Shown piece after piece: positions 1 through 8,161 of a stretch of DNA of 64,000 bases (its first letter is position 1; the number at the start of each line of letters is the position of its first letter). The notes beneath the pieces were generated by a model. The model did not search any database. It was not told the DNA's origin and was given only the letters and a program-made list of their open reading frames with translations. A program made the position numbers and the translations under genes. The DNA comes from Thermohalobaculum sp039805905 (GTDB taxonomy: Bacteria > Pseudomonadota > Alphaproteobacteria > Rhodobacterales > Rhodobacteraceae): assembly GCA_039805905.1 (NCBI GenBank), contig JBDIVM010000004.1, forward strand, positions 1 to 64,000. The letters are read 5' to 3'.

Positions 1-321
1 GGCAAAACCGCAGCTCGCGCCACAGCCCCTCGCCTGACCCTAGAGAGCCGATATCCGAACAGTCCGTCCGTCACAACAGACCAAACCGCCCGCATATCCC
101 TTCTTGTCCCTTACGTCTCAAAGAGCGAGGCCAAAAAAGGCCGGCACCGCTGGTCTTCCCAGCCTTGCCGTTTTCCCTTTCGCCTGAAGCCCGGCCCTGT
201 GGACCGGACGCGGACCGTATATGGCAACGTCCGCGCGATAGTCAACAGGCGAATGCACGCAACCGTCACTTTTCGGTCATGCGCCCGACATGCCTCTGCG
301 GCGGCCGTCCGTGCGGGCCGG
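1..321. other. No recognised gene at left edge
   Basis: I see no supportable coding region here. The stretch lies downstream of the exporter gene that ends at 322 on the minus strand. The open frames that run from here into the exporter are antisense shadows of it. A short GGCC-AAAAAA-GGCC inverted repeat near 130-145 is too weak to call a terminator. Confidence 0.5.
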
Positions 322-2067
322 TCACGGGCCCGTCCGGGGCGGGGGCGATCCCACTCTGCCGCCGTCGAGCACGATCTCCCGCCCGGCGATCGCCCGGATC
401 GCCGGGCGGTGCGAGACGATCAGCACGGTCGCTCCGCCACGGGCGGCAAGGACCGCCCGCAGGACCGCCTGTTCCGAAATCTCGTCGAGGGCATTGGTCG
501 CCTCGTCGAGAACGAGGAAGCGGGGGCGGCGCAGGAGCGCCCGGGCGAGCCGCAGCCGCTGGCGCTCGCCGCCCGAGAAGCGTGTGCCGTCCGCCCGGAT
601 CCAGCCGTCCAGCCCGCCCTCGAGACCGCGCGCGAGGCCGGCGGCGCCGACCTGTTCCAATGCCTCCCAGATCTCGGTGTCGGCGACCGGCGGGCAGCCC
701 CAGCAGAGATTCGCGCGCAGGCTGCCCTCGAAGAGGAATGGCTCCTGCCCGACATAGGCCAGGGACGCGGCGAGACGGCGGGCGAGGGCATCATCGAGAC
801 GGTCGCCATCGACGCGAATCTCTCCGCCATCCGGCCGGATCAGGCCGACGGCCACGTCGCAGAGCGTCGATTTCCCCGCTCCGGAATCGCCGACCAGCGC
901 GGTGACGCTGCCGGCCGGGAGGACGGCAGCGATGTCTGCGAGCAGCGGCGGTGCGCCCGGTGCTCCGGACCTGACGGTGACCCCGGAGAAGACGATCTCG
1001 GGCGCCGCATCGAGCGGCTCCGCCGGAGCGGCTTGCGGATGCACGGCAGGCTCTGCCGGCGGCCCGGCGATCTGCCGCGCCGCCCGGTAGCCCACGGCCG
1101 CATGGTGCAGCATCTGGACCGTGTTCTGCAGCACCTGCAGCGGGGTCGAGAGCCGGGCGAGGATGACGAGGGCGACGACAAGCCTTTCGGGGCCGGTCCC
1201 GAACACGAACAGCCCGAGCAGGACTGTGGCCGCGCCCACCATGCCGGCCGCGCTCTGCAGCAGCAGCCGGGCCAGCGCATGGTCCCGGACGAAATCCCGG
1301 TTCGCACGCCCGATCCGCCCGGCGGCTGCCTCGACTTCGGCGACGTATTGCGCCTCGATCCCGTGCGCCTTGGCGGGCTTCAGCCCCCGCAGGAATCCGC
1401 CGATGCCGGCGAAAAGCTCCTGACCGCCGTGACTGAGCTCGATCCCGCGCCCGGCCGCCCGGTCGCGGAGCGGCCGGAGGGCACGGAACAGGATCACCAT
1501 CAGCGCAGCCGCCACCAGGGTCACGGCGGGCGCCAGGGCCAGGGCGATTGCAAACTGCACCGCCAGCACGACCCCGGCCACGCCGCAGTGGATTGCGGCG
1601 TCGATTCCGCCGGTGACACGGTCGACCTCGTAGGTAAGCGCGTGCGCGATCCGGCTGTGCCGGAGGCCGGCAGCCTCGGCCCAGGGCAGTGCGGCGAGCC
1701 TGCGGAAGGCCCGGCCCCGCAGATCGGCCACGAAGCCCTGCTGCATCCGCTCGAGCAGGTCGTCGCGCAGGAGCAGCACGATGAAGCGGAGCGCGATCAC
1801 GACCATGAAGCCGGCCAGGATCGCAATCACCCGGCCGCCGGCGGAGTCGAGGCCGAGCGCGCGAGACAGCGGTTCGGTCAGGGAGGCGGCGGCGCCGCCG
1901 CCGGCATCGCCGAGGACAAGGGAGACCAGGGGGATCAGCATCATGATGCCGATCCCCTCGAGAGCGGCTCCGGCCGCGACCAGCAGGAAGGCGGCGGCGA
2001 AGCGACCCCGGGCAAAGATGGCAAAATCCGCGAGCAGCGACTCGGCGCCGGCGAGATCCCGGATCAT
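322..2067 (-). CDS. ABC exporter (membrane + ATPase), lasso-peptide D protein
   Basis: This 581-residue half-transporter fuses membrane and ATPase domains and probably exports the mature RiPP of this cluster, often also giving self-immunity. Hydrophobic segments lie at about residues 22-52, 80-100 and 160-195, with another near 270-312. The nucleotide-binding domain has Walker A GDSGAGKST (393-401), signature FSGGE (497-501), Walker B FLVLDE (517-522) and an H-loop His at 553. The start at 2067 is chosen because it overlaps the stop of the kinase gene as ATGA (2064-2067); a longer frame would run deep into that gene. It is the last gene of the minus-strand cluster. No N-terminal C39 peptidase is present, consistent with a separate B2 protease. 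Function is by family plus context. Confidence 0.88.
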   Translation of the reverse strand: MIRDLAGAESLLADFAIFARGRFAAAFLLVAAGAALEGIGIMMLIPLVSLVLGDAGGGAAASLTEPLSRALGLDSAGGRVIAILAGFMVVIALRFIVLLLRDDLLERMQQGFVADLRGRAFRRLAALPWAEAAGLRHSRIAHALTYEVDRVTGGIDAAIHCGVAGVVLAVQFAIALALAPAVTLVAAALMVILFRALRPLRDRAAGRGIELSHGGQELFAGIGGFLRGLKPAKAHGIEAQYVAEVEAAAGRIGRANRDFVRDHALARLLLQSAAGMVGAATVLLGLFVFGTGPERLVVALVILARLSTPLQVLQNTVQMLHHAAVGYRAARQIAGPPAEPAVHPQAAPAEPLDAAPEIVFSGVTVRSGAPGAPPLLADIAAVLPAGSVTALVGDSGAGKSTLCDVAVGLIRPDGGEIRVDGDRLDDALARRLAASLAYVGQEPFLFEGSLRANLCWGCPPVADTEIWEALEQVGAAGLARGLEGGLDGWIRADGTRFSGGERQRLRLARALLRRPRFLVLDEATNALDEISEQAVLRAVLAARGGATVLIVSHRPAIRAIAGREIVLDGGRVGSPPPRTGP

Positions 2068-3023
2068 GGCGTCGCGCCCGCGGCGCCCTCCGGTGTCCAG
2101 CGCCGGGCGAGCATCTCCGCCGTCTCGCCCAGGCGGCCGATCGCCCACGGGCGGCAGAGCCGGACGACGGGCAGCGATCCGGCAAGCTCGGCGCAATGGC
2201 GGAAATGCGCCGCCTCACGGCCGAGCAGAGGCACGTATTCCGGCCGGTAGGTGTTCTCCGCAATGGCCCGGATCGCGGCGAGGCCGGTCAGCGGAACAAC
2301 GGACGGCGGCCCGTCCTCGATCGCCTCGAGCACCATGACCTCGTACACGGCCACAGGCGCGTCGCGCGCCGCCTTGCGGTTGGGAACGAAATACTTCTCC
2401 AGTCGTGCGCCGACGGCATCGAGGGCGGCCGGGCTGCCGCCCAGCGCTTCGACCGCATCCGACCAGAGCTTGAGCATCCCGCTGCCGGGCCAGACCCGGG
2501 CGCCTCCGCCGGGACGAGGCCAGAGAGCCATGACGTCGTCGCCGAGGATCGCGGCATCGCCGGTCTGACCGAGGGCAGCCGCCAGGGTGGACTTGCCGTG
2601 CCCGCTGTCGCCGAGGATCAGCGTCGCGCCGCGCGGGTGCAGCACCGTCGCCCCGTGCAGCGCCAGCAGCCCGCGTTGATGCAATGCCATGCCGAGAGCA
2701 CTGCCCAGGAGGTAGAGCCTGACCGCTGCCGGGTCGGCGCCTTCAGCCGGGCTGACCTCGATCTCGGAGCCGCGCCTCCTGACCCAGTATTCGGCGACCC
2801 CGGCCACCCGCATGACGAAGCCGCCCCCCGGCGCGGTCACGAAATCGTCCGCGGCCGCCACTGTTGCGCCGCTCGTCGCCCATTGGACCGAAGCGGCGGG
2901 GCCGACCGTGATCGAGAGATCGGGATCTCCCGGCGCAGACGCCGGGAGGAGTTCCGGCAGCTCGAGCGCGGATCGTATCGTCAGCCCGTAGGCCCGGTGG
3001 TCGAGGGGTCTCATCGGCCGCAA
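2064..3023 (-). CDS. HPr kinase-like protein, probable lasso-peptide kinase
   Basis: This 319-residue protein resembles the C-terminal kinase half of HPr kinase/phosphorylase. It has a P-loop GDSGHGKST at 138-146 and a GDD acidic motif near 158-161, preceded by the usual LHGATV strand (122-127). No HPr protein or PTS gene is nearby. Homologues of this type in lasso-peptide clusters (for example in the paeninodin system) phosphorylate the C-terminal Ser of the precursor. All three precursor genes here end in a Ser codon, so the same job is likely. It sits 2 bp after the cyclase stop and overlaps the exporter by ATGA. The substrate is inferred, not shown. Alternatives are phosphorylation of another residue or a regulatory role. 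Confidence 0.85.
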   Translation of the reverse strand: MRPMRPLDHRAYGLTIRSALELPELLPASAPGDPDLSITVGPAASVQWATSGATVAAADDFVTAPGGGFVMRVAGVAEYWVRRRGSEIEVSPAEGADPAAVRLYLLGSALGMALHQRGLLALHGATVLHPRGATLILGDSGHGKSTLAAALGQTGDAAILGDDVMALWPRPGGGARVWPGSGMLKLWSDAVEALGGSPAALDAVGARLEKYFVPNRKAARDAPVAVYEVMVLEAIEDGPPSVVPLTGLAAIRAIAENTYRPEYVPLLGREAAHFRHCAELAGSLPVVRLCRPWAIGRLGETAEMLARRWTPEGAAGATP

Positions 3024-3025
3024 TC

Positions 3026-4966
3026 TCAGTCCGGCAGGTCGAGGCGCCGGGAGTGCTCGGCGAGAACGAGGGTCAGGATGAGCGCGTTCGCATCGTCGTT
3101 GTCGTCGAATGCCGGCTGTGCGCCGCGCGCCGCCGCTGCCAACGTCTCGGCCCGAACCGCATCCGCGCCAGGCATCCGCTCCAGCCGGCCGATCAGCGCG
3201 TCCATATCGACAAACTCCCGTACGAGGCGGTCGGCGCCCATGCCGCGGAGGGTCTCTATCATCCGTGGGCGATCTTCCGCCAGACGCAGGGATTCGAGCG
3301 GATAGGGCATCAGCTTGTCCTCGCGCGACCGGATGCTGTCCGGCAGAATCCCTTCGGTCGCAGCCCGGATCATGCTGCGGTCACCAGGCGTGTTGCAGAA
3401 GAAGATTCCGGGGATGCTCATCGCGAAGTCGATCAGATCGAGATCCAGCATCGGGAAGGCATAGCTCATGCCGTACCGCGCGGCCCGCTGGGCATGAACC
3501 TCGAGCCGTTTCGGCATCCACCAGGCCTCGGCGTAGCCCCGGCGGTTGCGGCGGCTGTCGGGCCCGTCGGTTACCGGTTCCCGCAACTGGCGGCCACGCC
3601 GGTGCGCCGCGAGGAAAGGTCTCGGCTGCATCTGGACGGCGCCGACATCGTCATCCCTGCCGATCCGGCGCAGCACCCAGTGGCGCAGCCGGAACGGCAG
3701 GCTCTGGATCACGACGCTCCAGAGGAACCGGCCGCGCAGCGTCCCGCCGAGCCGCCGGCTCCGCTCGGCAAGCGCGGCCCGCAGCATCCGCCACCGGCCG
3801 GCCCAGAAAAGCTCGGCGAAGGCACCGCGGCCGGCATGGGTCACGATCTCGTCGCCCCCCCAGCCCGCAAGCATCACCGAGCCGCCGAGTCCGGCCGCGT
3901 GGCACAGCAGGAAGTTCCACGGATCGGCCTGGGACCGGGGATTGAAGTCATCGGCGTCGAATCCGTCCCCCATGATCCGGTAGAGGCCGGGAGACGGAAC
4001 CGGGACCACCGTCAGGTTCGGCTCGCCCGCCGCCGCCGCCTCGACGTCTGGAGCCTCATCGACAAAGGGCAGTCCGGGCCGGTCGCGCGGCTCCTGCATC
4101 GAATAGCCGTGGAACGTTCGACCGCCCGCCCGGAGGGCGCGGGCCGCGAGCACCGCGATCGGCGTCGAATCGAGCCCGCCGCTCATCTCCCCGGTGGCGG
4201 CTCCGGCGGGCGGCAGCCGGCGCCGGACGGCGCGGTCGAGACGGTCGCCGAGTTCGGCCGCAAGCTCGGCCTGGTCGCTCTCGAACGGGAGGCGGCGCGG
4301 GATGGGCAGCCGCCAGTAACGCCGCGGCTCGGCCGCGCGGTCCGGCGAGAAGCACAGGACATGGGCAGACAGGACCGACCGGATTTCGCGGTAGTAGGTC
4401 AGTTCCTGCGGCGCGAAGCCGAAGCCGTGGTAGGCCTCAATTGCCACCGGGTCGAGTTCGCGCGCCGCCAGCCCGGTCTCGAGCAGTGCCGCCGGGAGCG
4501 AGGCGAACGCGACATGGCGACCGGGCAGGTGGGCGTATTGCAGCGGGCGGACGCCGAAGTGGTCGCGGACGAGATCGAGAATACCCGCGTCCGCGTCCCA
4601 GCAGGCATAGGCGAAGTCGCCATGGAGCATGGTGGGCGCTCGCCAGCCTTGTGCGGCGAGTGTGGACATGAGCGCCGCGTCGTCGTCTGCCGGGTCGCGC
4701 GGCCCGACCGCGTCGCTGCCGCGTCCGTAAAGCCGGAGATCCGCTGCGACCAGCATTGGGCCATTGCGCAGCACGCGCGGTTGCCCGGGGGGAGGGGCGG
4801 CTGCGGGGGCGAGCGCGAGGACGCCGAGCGCTGCCGGGCCGGCCGCGCAGATATCCCGGGCGTGCTGCACCCCGATCGGCGTCATCGCATCGAGCATGCG
4901 GCCGACAAGCGAAGGGTCGGCGTCGCCGCCGTCCCGCCTGAGGATGCCGCCGATGAGCCGGACCAT
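3026..4966 (-). CDS. Asparagine synthetase-like lasso cyclase (C protein)
   Basis: This 646-residue homologue of asparagine synthetase B is expected to adenylate an acidic side chain of the core peptide and let the core N-terminus attack it, closing the macrolactam ring. The ATP-pyrophosphatase motif SGGLDS is at 262-267. The N-terminal glutaminase-like half (1-200) begins Met-Val-Arg and so lacks the Cys2 nucleophile of true glutaminases, as is normal for lasso C proteins. The ATG overlaps the stop of the upstream ATP-grasp gene by one base (TGATG). An ordinary asparagine synthetase is unlikely given the missing Cys and the neighbours B1, B2, a kinase and an exporter. Confidence 0.9.
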   Translation of the reverse strand: MVRLIGGILRRDGGDADPSLVGRMLDAMTPIGVQHARDICAAGPAALGVLALAPAAAPPPGQPRVLRNGPMLVAADLRLYGRGSDAVGPRDPADDDAALMSTLAAQGWRAPTMLHGDFAYACWDADAGILDLVRDHFGVRPLQYAHLPGRHVAFASLPAALLETGLAARELDPVAIEAYHGFGFAPQELTYYREIRSVLSAHVLCFSPDRAAEPRRYWRLPIPRRLPFESDQAELAAELGDRLDRAVRRRLPPAGAATGEMSGGLDSTPIAVLAARALRAGGRTFHGYSMQEPRDRPGLPFVDEAPDVEAAAAGEPNLTVVPVPSPGLYRIMGDGFDADDFNPRSQADPWNFLLCHAAGLGGSVMLAGWGGDEIVTHAGRGAFAELFWAGRWRMLRAALAERSRRLGGTLRGRFLWSVVIQSLPFRLRHWVLRRIGRDDDVGAVQMQPRPFLAAHRRGRQLREPVTDGPDSRRNRRGYAEAWWMPKRLEVHAQRAARYGMSYAFPMLDLDLIDFAMSIPGIFFCNTPGDRSMIRAATEGILPDSIRSREDKLMPYPLESLRLAEDRPRMIETLRGMGADRLVREFVDMDALIGRLERMPGADAVRAETLAAAARGAQPAFDDNDDANALILTLVLAEHSRRLDLPD

Positions 4967-6192
4967 CAGAGCCAGGCCCTGAGCAGTTCGCCGGCACGCC
5001 CCCGCAGCGCCGGCCGGAGGCTCGCCATCTGGAACTGGAAGAACGAGAGACCGATATTCGTCTCGATCACGACCGGGCCGTCGACGGTGAAGGCGACGTC
5101 CCAGCCGAGCATCACCGCCCGGGCCGGAAAGGCCCGGTGCCCGTTCAGCACATGGCGGACCGCAGCGTCCCAGCCCGGCAGGAGCCGGCCGGCGAAGGGA
5201 CGGTCGAGCCGCGCCGCATGGAGGCCCGGCCGCAGCTGGCCCTCGGCATCGTCGCGCACCCGCCCCGTGGCGAGCTCGACCAGGGCGAACAGCGATCCCT
5301 GGGCCGCGAAGGCGCCATCGAGCGGACGCTGTGCCAGCGCGTCGATCACCGAGACCGTTCCGTCCGGCCAGAGCCCTGTCACCATCCGTGCCGTCGGCAC
5401 GCCGACCCCGGACAGCTCCGACAGATCGGGATGGGCCCGCAGCACCGGCTGGACCAGCATCTCGCCATGGATTCGGGCCATCGCCACCAGATGGCGCACC
5501 AGCGCCTGCGGTGCATGCGCCGGGGCAGTATCCCGTTCGCGGTCACGATAGGTGCCATCGGCGTAGGTCCACGCCGCGAGACCCTCGGTCCGCGCGGCAC
5601 GGCGGGGCTTGCTCACCAGATCCTGCGGCGGCCAGCTTCCGTCTTGGAAGGGCATGACCATACCGTGCGGGCCGACGGTCGCGAGCGTCGGAACGGCCGG
5701 GATTCCCGTCCGGGCGCAGAATTCGGCAAACGCATGCTTGTCGTCAGCGAGCGCGATGGCTGGCGGCTCGGCGAGTGCAGCCAGCACGCGCGTCGCCTCG
5801 TCGCCGAGCATCCAGGCATCGGCGGGATACCGGGAGTCGAGCATCCCGAATGCGGCGAACTCGATCGGGTGTACGTTCCGTGCGAGCGCCCCCCCGAGCG
5901 CCGCGACAGCCAGCCCGGCGGCCGGGATCGTGCCGGCAGCGACAAGCGGCGAGTGGCGGGCGACCAGAATCGCATTCCGGGCGGCCGAGAACGGCCACAG
6001 CAGCGCCATGGCAAGGGCCGCGAACGGCCGGAGGAGCACAGGCCAGCGCCGCATGATCAGATGCCGCGCATGACGGCGGAAGCGCCGCTCGAAATCCGAC
6101 GTGCCGGGTGCGGGCGTGGTTGACCACGGCAGGCCGCCACGCACGAGGATGTCGAGCGCGGTCTCGATCCTGCTTCGGGTCAGCAATGTCAT
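4966..6192 (-). CDS. ATP-grasp enzyme (sugar-transfer-associated ATP-grasp family)
   Basis: This 408-residue protein has the C-terminal half typical of the sugar-transfer-associated ATP-grasp family: a VQPVLRAHPDL segment, a later GHRAFP helix, and LGWDVAFTVDGPVVIETN carrying the acidic and Asn residues that bind Mg-ATP. A hydrophobic stretch at about 50-100 may contact the membrane. ATP-grasp enzymes join a carboxylate to an amine, thiol or similar nucleophile through an acyl phosphate. It lies between the protease B2 (60-bp gap) and the cyclase (1-base overlap), so it is co-transcribed with the RiPP machinery. It is not part of the core lasso set (A, B, C, D) and may tailor the peptide or its C-terminus. 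The substrate is unknown. Confidence 0.8.
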   Translation of the reverse strand: MTLLTRSRIETALDILVRGGLPWSTTPAPGTSDFERRFRRHARHLIMRRWPVLLRPFAALAMALLWPFSAARNAILVARHSPLVAAGTIPAAGLAVAALGGALARNVHPIEFAAFGMLDSRYPADAWMLGDEATRVLAALAEPPAIALADDKHAFAEFCARTGIPAVPTLATVGPHGMVMPFQDGSWPPQDLVSKPRRAARTEGLAAWTYADGTYRDRERDTAPAHAPQALVRHLVAMARIHGEMLVQPVLRAHPDLSELSGVGVPTARMVTGLWPDGTVSVIDALAQRPLDGAFAAQGSLFALVELATGRVRDDAEGQLRPGLHAARLDRPFAGRLLPGWDAAVRHVLNGHRAFPARAVMLGWDVAFTVDGPVVIETNIGLSFFQFQMASLRPALRGRAGELLRAWL

Positions 6193-6252
6193 CGGTGGTT
6201 GCTATCGGGCCGGCGCGCGATCATCGGCCGGCGCCCCTCGGGCCCCGATACG

Positions 6253-6699
6253 TCAGACAAAGCGGGCCAGGACGACGCATCCGGAACATCCCGCAGCCCC
6301 GTTGACAACCTGCCGGCCGACCTCGACCCAGGCATGGGCGTCGTACCGCGGAGCCGCCCCCGCCTCCATGCGCCGCATCCCGAGGCACACGGCCGGGCTC
6401 AGCCCGCGTCGCCGCAGCATCCGGGCCGCCGCCATCGCCTGCTGCAGGCAGACCGCGCGGAACGGCAGGGCGCCCGCAACCCGCTCGACCATGCGGCCGA
6501 TCTCGAAGGCCAGTTCCGGTGCAGGGGTCTCGCTGCCCTCCGGCAGCGGCCGCTGCACACCGAGCTGCCGGGTGAAGATGCGCGCCGGCAACAGCGTCAG
6601 CAGGCGGGCACGGAGCAGCTCCGCCCCCGCCTCGAGCGCCAGGCGCTGCCTGCGCGCCGGGCTCGCGACAAAGACGGCAATGCCGGCCACGAGTGTCAT
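6253..6699 (-). CDS. Lasso-peptide leader protease B2 (transglutaminase-like)
   Basis: This 148-residue protein is the size and fold type of split lasso B2 proteases, which cut the leader from the core. Cys84 (in RAVCLQQAMAAARML) is the likely nucleophile and His122 (in AHAWVEVG) the general base. The Asp that many family members carry roughly a dozen residues after this His is not obvious; residues 133-134 are Asn-Gly. Start 6699 is chosen because it overlaps the B1 stop as ATGA (6696-6699). It works with the separate B1 recognition protein encoded just upstream. Assignment rests on the Cys/His motifs, length and context. Confidence 0.85.
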   Translation of the reverse strand: MTLVAGIAVFVASPARRQRLALEAGAELLRARLLTLLPARIFTRQLGVQRPLPEGSETPAPELAFEIGRMVERVAGALPFRAVCLQQAMAAARMLRRRGLSPAVCLGMRRMEAGAAPRYDAHAWVEVGRQVVNGAAGCSGCVVLARFV

Positions 6700-6983
6700 G
6701 GCCGGTGCACGACCGTCAGGCCGTTCTCCATGAGCTCGGCGATGAAGGACACAACCTCGGCCGCGCAGCGATCGTGCTCGACATCGAATTCGCGGACCAG
6801 GCACTCGACGATCTCGCCGACGGCGACGGGCTCGGCCAGGCATTCCCAGATCCGCTGGCCCGTGCCGTCCAGCGCGAAGTACTTTCCGCGCGAGACGCTC
6901 ATCATCACCGTCTGGCTGCCCATCTGCGCCTCGACATGGTCGGCGCCGCGGGCAACGATGGTTTCCAGTCCGACGCTTGGCAT
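6696..6983 (-). CDS. Lasso-peptide B1 protein (PqqD-like leader-recognition element)
   Basis: This 95-residue PqqD-family protein is a RiPP recognition element that binds the leader peptide and presents it to the B2 protease. Visible PqqD-like features are the SRGKYFALDGTGQRIWECL segment (a strand followed by the long helix) and the EIVECLVREFDV helix. It is coupled to B2 by an ATGA overlap and follows the third precursor after a 111-bp gap. The leaders of all three precursors have the W-x-x-P-x-L pattern that such domains recognise, close to the Y-x-x-P-x-L leader motif of lasso precursors. Confidence 0.87.
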   Translation of the reverse strand: MPSVGLETIVARGADHVEAQMGSQTVMMSVSRGKYFALDGTGQRIWECLAEPVAVGEIVECLVREFDVEHDRCAAEVVSFIAELMENGLTVVHRP

Positions 6984-7094
6984 TTCACTACCCCGGTCGA
7001 CCCCTTGGGGGCGAAAGCTGCCCGGCGCGGCGCCCGGAAGCCGATTCCCCGCCCCGAAACTCTGTCCGATACAAGTCTCAAATCATTCCGGCAG

Positions 7095-7238
7095 TCAGGA
7101 TTGCACGTTGAACGGCGACATCAGCATGCTGTTCAGGATGAATTTTCCGAAGCTCATCGCTTTTCAGGCCGTGTCCACTTTCCGCAGATGTTCGAGTTTC
7201 GGAGATTTCCAGGACGGTTTCGCGATTTCCTGCTTCAT
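7095..7238 (-). pseudogene. Third lasso precursor copy (A3) with in-frame TGA at core residue 1
   Basis: The frame starting at 7238 encodes a 24-residue leader (with WKSPKL and ending VDTA), then TGA at 7164-7166, then 22 more codons in the same frame ending MLMSPFNVQS and a second TGA at 7095-7097. If the first TGA is counted as one codon the gene is 47 codons, exactly the length of A1 and A2. The C-terminal Met-rich region and final Gln-Ser align without gaps. The Glu found at core position 8 in A1 and A2 is Lys here, and the core region has no acidic residue, so a macrolactam could not form. The upstream TCGACCGAC box (plus-strand reading) of A1 and A2 is also missing. It is probably a decayed copy that could still make a free 24-residue leader. 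Confidence 0.75.
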
Positions 7239-7639
7239 GCTGCGCCTCGTTTTAGATCGGCTTTCGATTGGTATCAAGAAGTTGCCGACTTTGCTTCTTG
7301 GATAGCCGGACGCCGACATGCGTTCAAGGAGGGAATTCGAAGAAGCGCCCAAAGAAACACGCGAAGTATTGCCTGACCGACCAGGTCGACCAGACTGTGC
7401 CGGTGCGACTCCGGCCCTTGCTTGAGCGTGCGCGGTATCGCGGGACGGCTCGCCCGGCCCGGCAGTCCGCCCGCTACCGCCGGTCGCCCGGCAGACTGAT
7501 CCGAGAGCCGCGGACAGCCGGTGCGCCGTGGCGCCTGGGTCGCAGGACTCCCGCTGCGCCCGTATCGATGACACGATCGTGACAGAAGTATCCCGATGGA
7601 CCCGAGCAATTGCGCCCGGAAGTCACCGCAGCCTGCGGT
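7239..7639. other. Spacer between precursor copies A3 and A2
   Basis: About 400 bp with no supportable gene on either strand. Start-to-start distances of the three precursors (about 520 and 545 bp) suggest that this spacer and the next one descend from a tandem duplication, but the spacers themselves show little visible similarity. I searched both strands for another WxxPxL leader and found none. Confidence 0.5.
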
Positions 7640-7783
7640 TCAGGACTGCATTCCCGTCGCCGTCATGAACATGTTCGTGTTCACGCTTTCACTCTGATCC
7701 ATTCCCTTTACTGCCGTGTCGGCCATCCGAAGCTGTTCAAGCTTTGGCGGCGCCCAGATCTTCTTGGAATGTGCCTGCTTCAT
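7640..7783 (-). CDS. Lasso-type precursor peptide A2 (47 aa)
   Basis: This short gene starts at 7783 behind a purine-rich GGGGGAAAGG ribosome site. The 24-residue leader has WAPPKLEQL and ends ADTA, which puts Thr at the penultimate leader position as in lasso precursors. The predicted 23-residue core runs VKGMDQSE, then SVN, then TNMFMTATGMQS. Glu is at core position 8, giving a possible 8-residue ring from Val1 to Glu8 and a 15-residue Met-rich tail ending in Ser. Val at position 1 is unusual; Gly is commonest. A core beginning at Gly27 would leave too small a ring. A frame extending upstream to 7870 exists but lacks homology to A1. Confidence 0.85.
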   Translation of the reverse strand: MKQAHSKKIWAPPKLEQLRMADTAVKGMDQSESVNTNMFMTATGMQS

Positions 7784-8161
7784 CCTTTCCCCCTCTCGAC
7801 CGACCCGCATTGCGACAGCAATGCCAGGAGGCCTAAATTGCTCTTTGGATATCGGGGTTTGGGAGCGCAATCAAGGAGCGAGCCACACACGGTCATTCAC
7901 CCGCCCCGGATCGCTTGGGCGGGCACGGCGGCAAGTCCGGTGAGGCTCTGTCCGGCACGTCCCCGGGCGCTGTGCGAGCGCCTGCAACTTGCCCCGTTGT
8001 TCCCGGAGACCCGGCGCGACACGCGCCGCAGGCCGGCCGCGGCAGCCAGAAGGCCCAGGGTCAGGCCCTGTCGTGAATGCTGTGTCCGCAGCGATTGATG
8101 AGCGATGCTCTGCCGCCACCGGTTCCGGTCAGAACGCGCAGAAAGGGCAGCTAGCCATCAG
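7784..8161. other. Spacer between precursor copies A2 and A1
   Basis: About 380 bp with no supportable gene. A minus-strand open frame at 7871-8119 has a low-complexity translation with many Arg and Pro and no family features, so I leave it out. The only recognisable element is the short box just upstream of A2 (7796-7804). Confidence 0.5.
7796..7804 (-). promoter_or_regulatory. Shared 5' box upstream of A2
   Basis: TCGACCGAC (plus-strand reading) lies 12 nt upstream of the A2 start. The same nine bases lie 13 nt upstream of the A1 start at 8319-8327. It may be a conserved part of the leader transcript or a regulatory site. It is absent before A3. Confidence 0.4.

Noticed and set aside
199..2250. 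683-codon plus-strand open frame over the exporter
   Set aside because: Antisense shadow of a clear ABC transporter; the translation is low-complexity with no family motif, as expected from GC-rich third positions.
3053..5551. 832-codon plus-strand open frame
   Set aside because: Antisense to the lasso cyclase and ATP-grasp genes, which have strong motifs and coupled starts.
7164..7166. Selenocysteine reading of the TGA in precursor A3
   Set aside because: No SECIS-like hairpin was recognised after the codon, and the ring-forming acidic residue is also lost, so decay is more likely.
7871..8119. 82-codon minus-strand frame between precursors A1 and A2
   Set aside because: Lacks the WxxPxL leader and any similarity to A1 or A2; Arg/Pro-rich composition.
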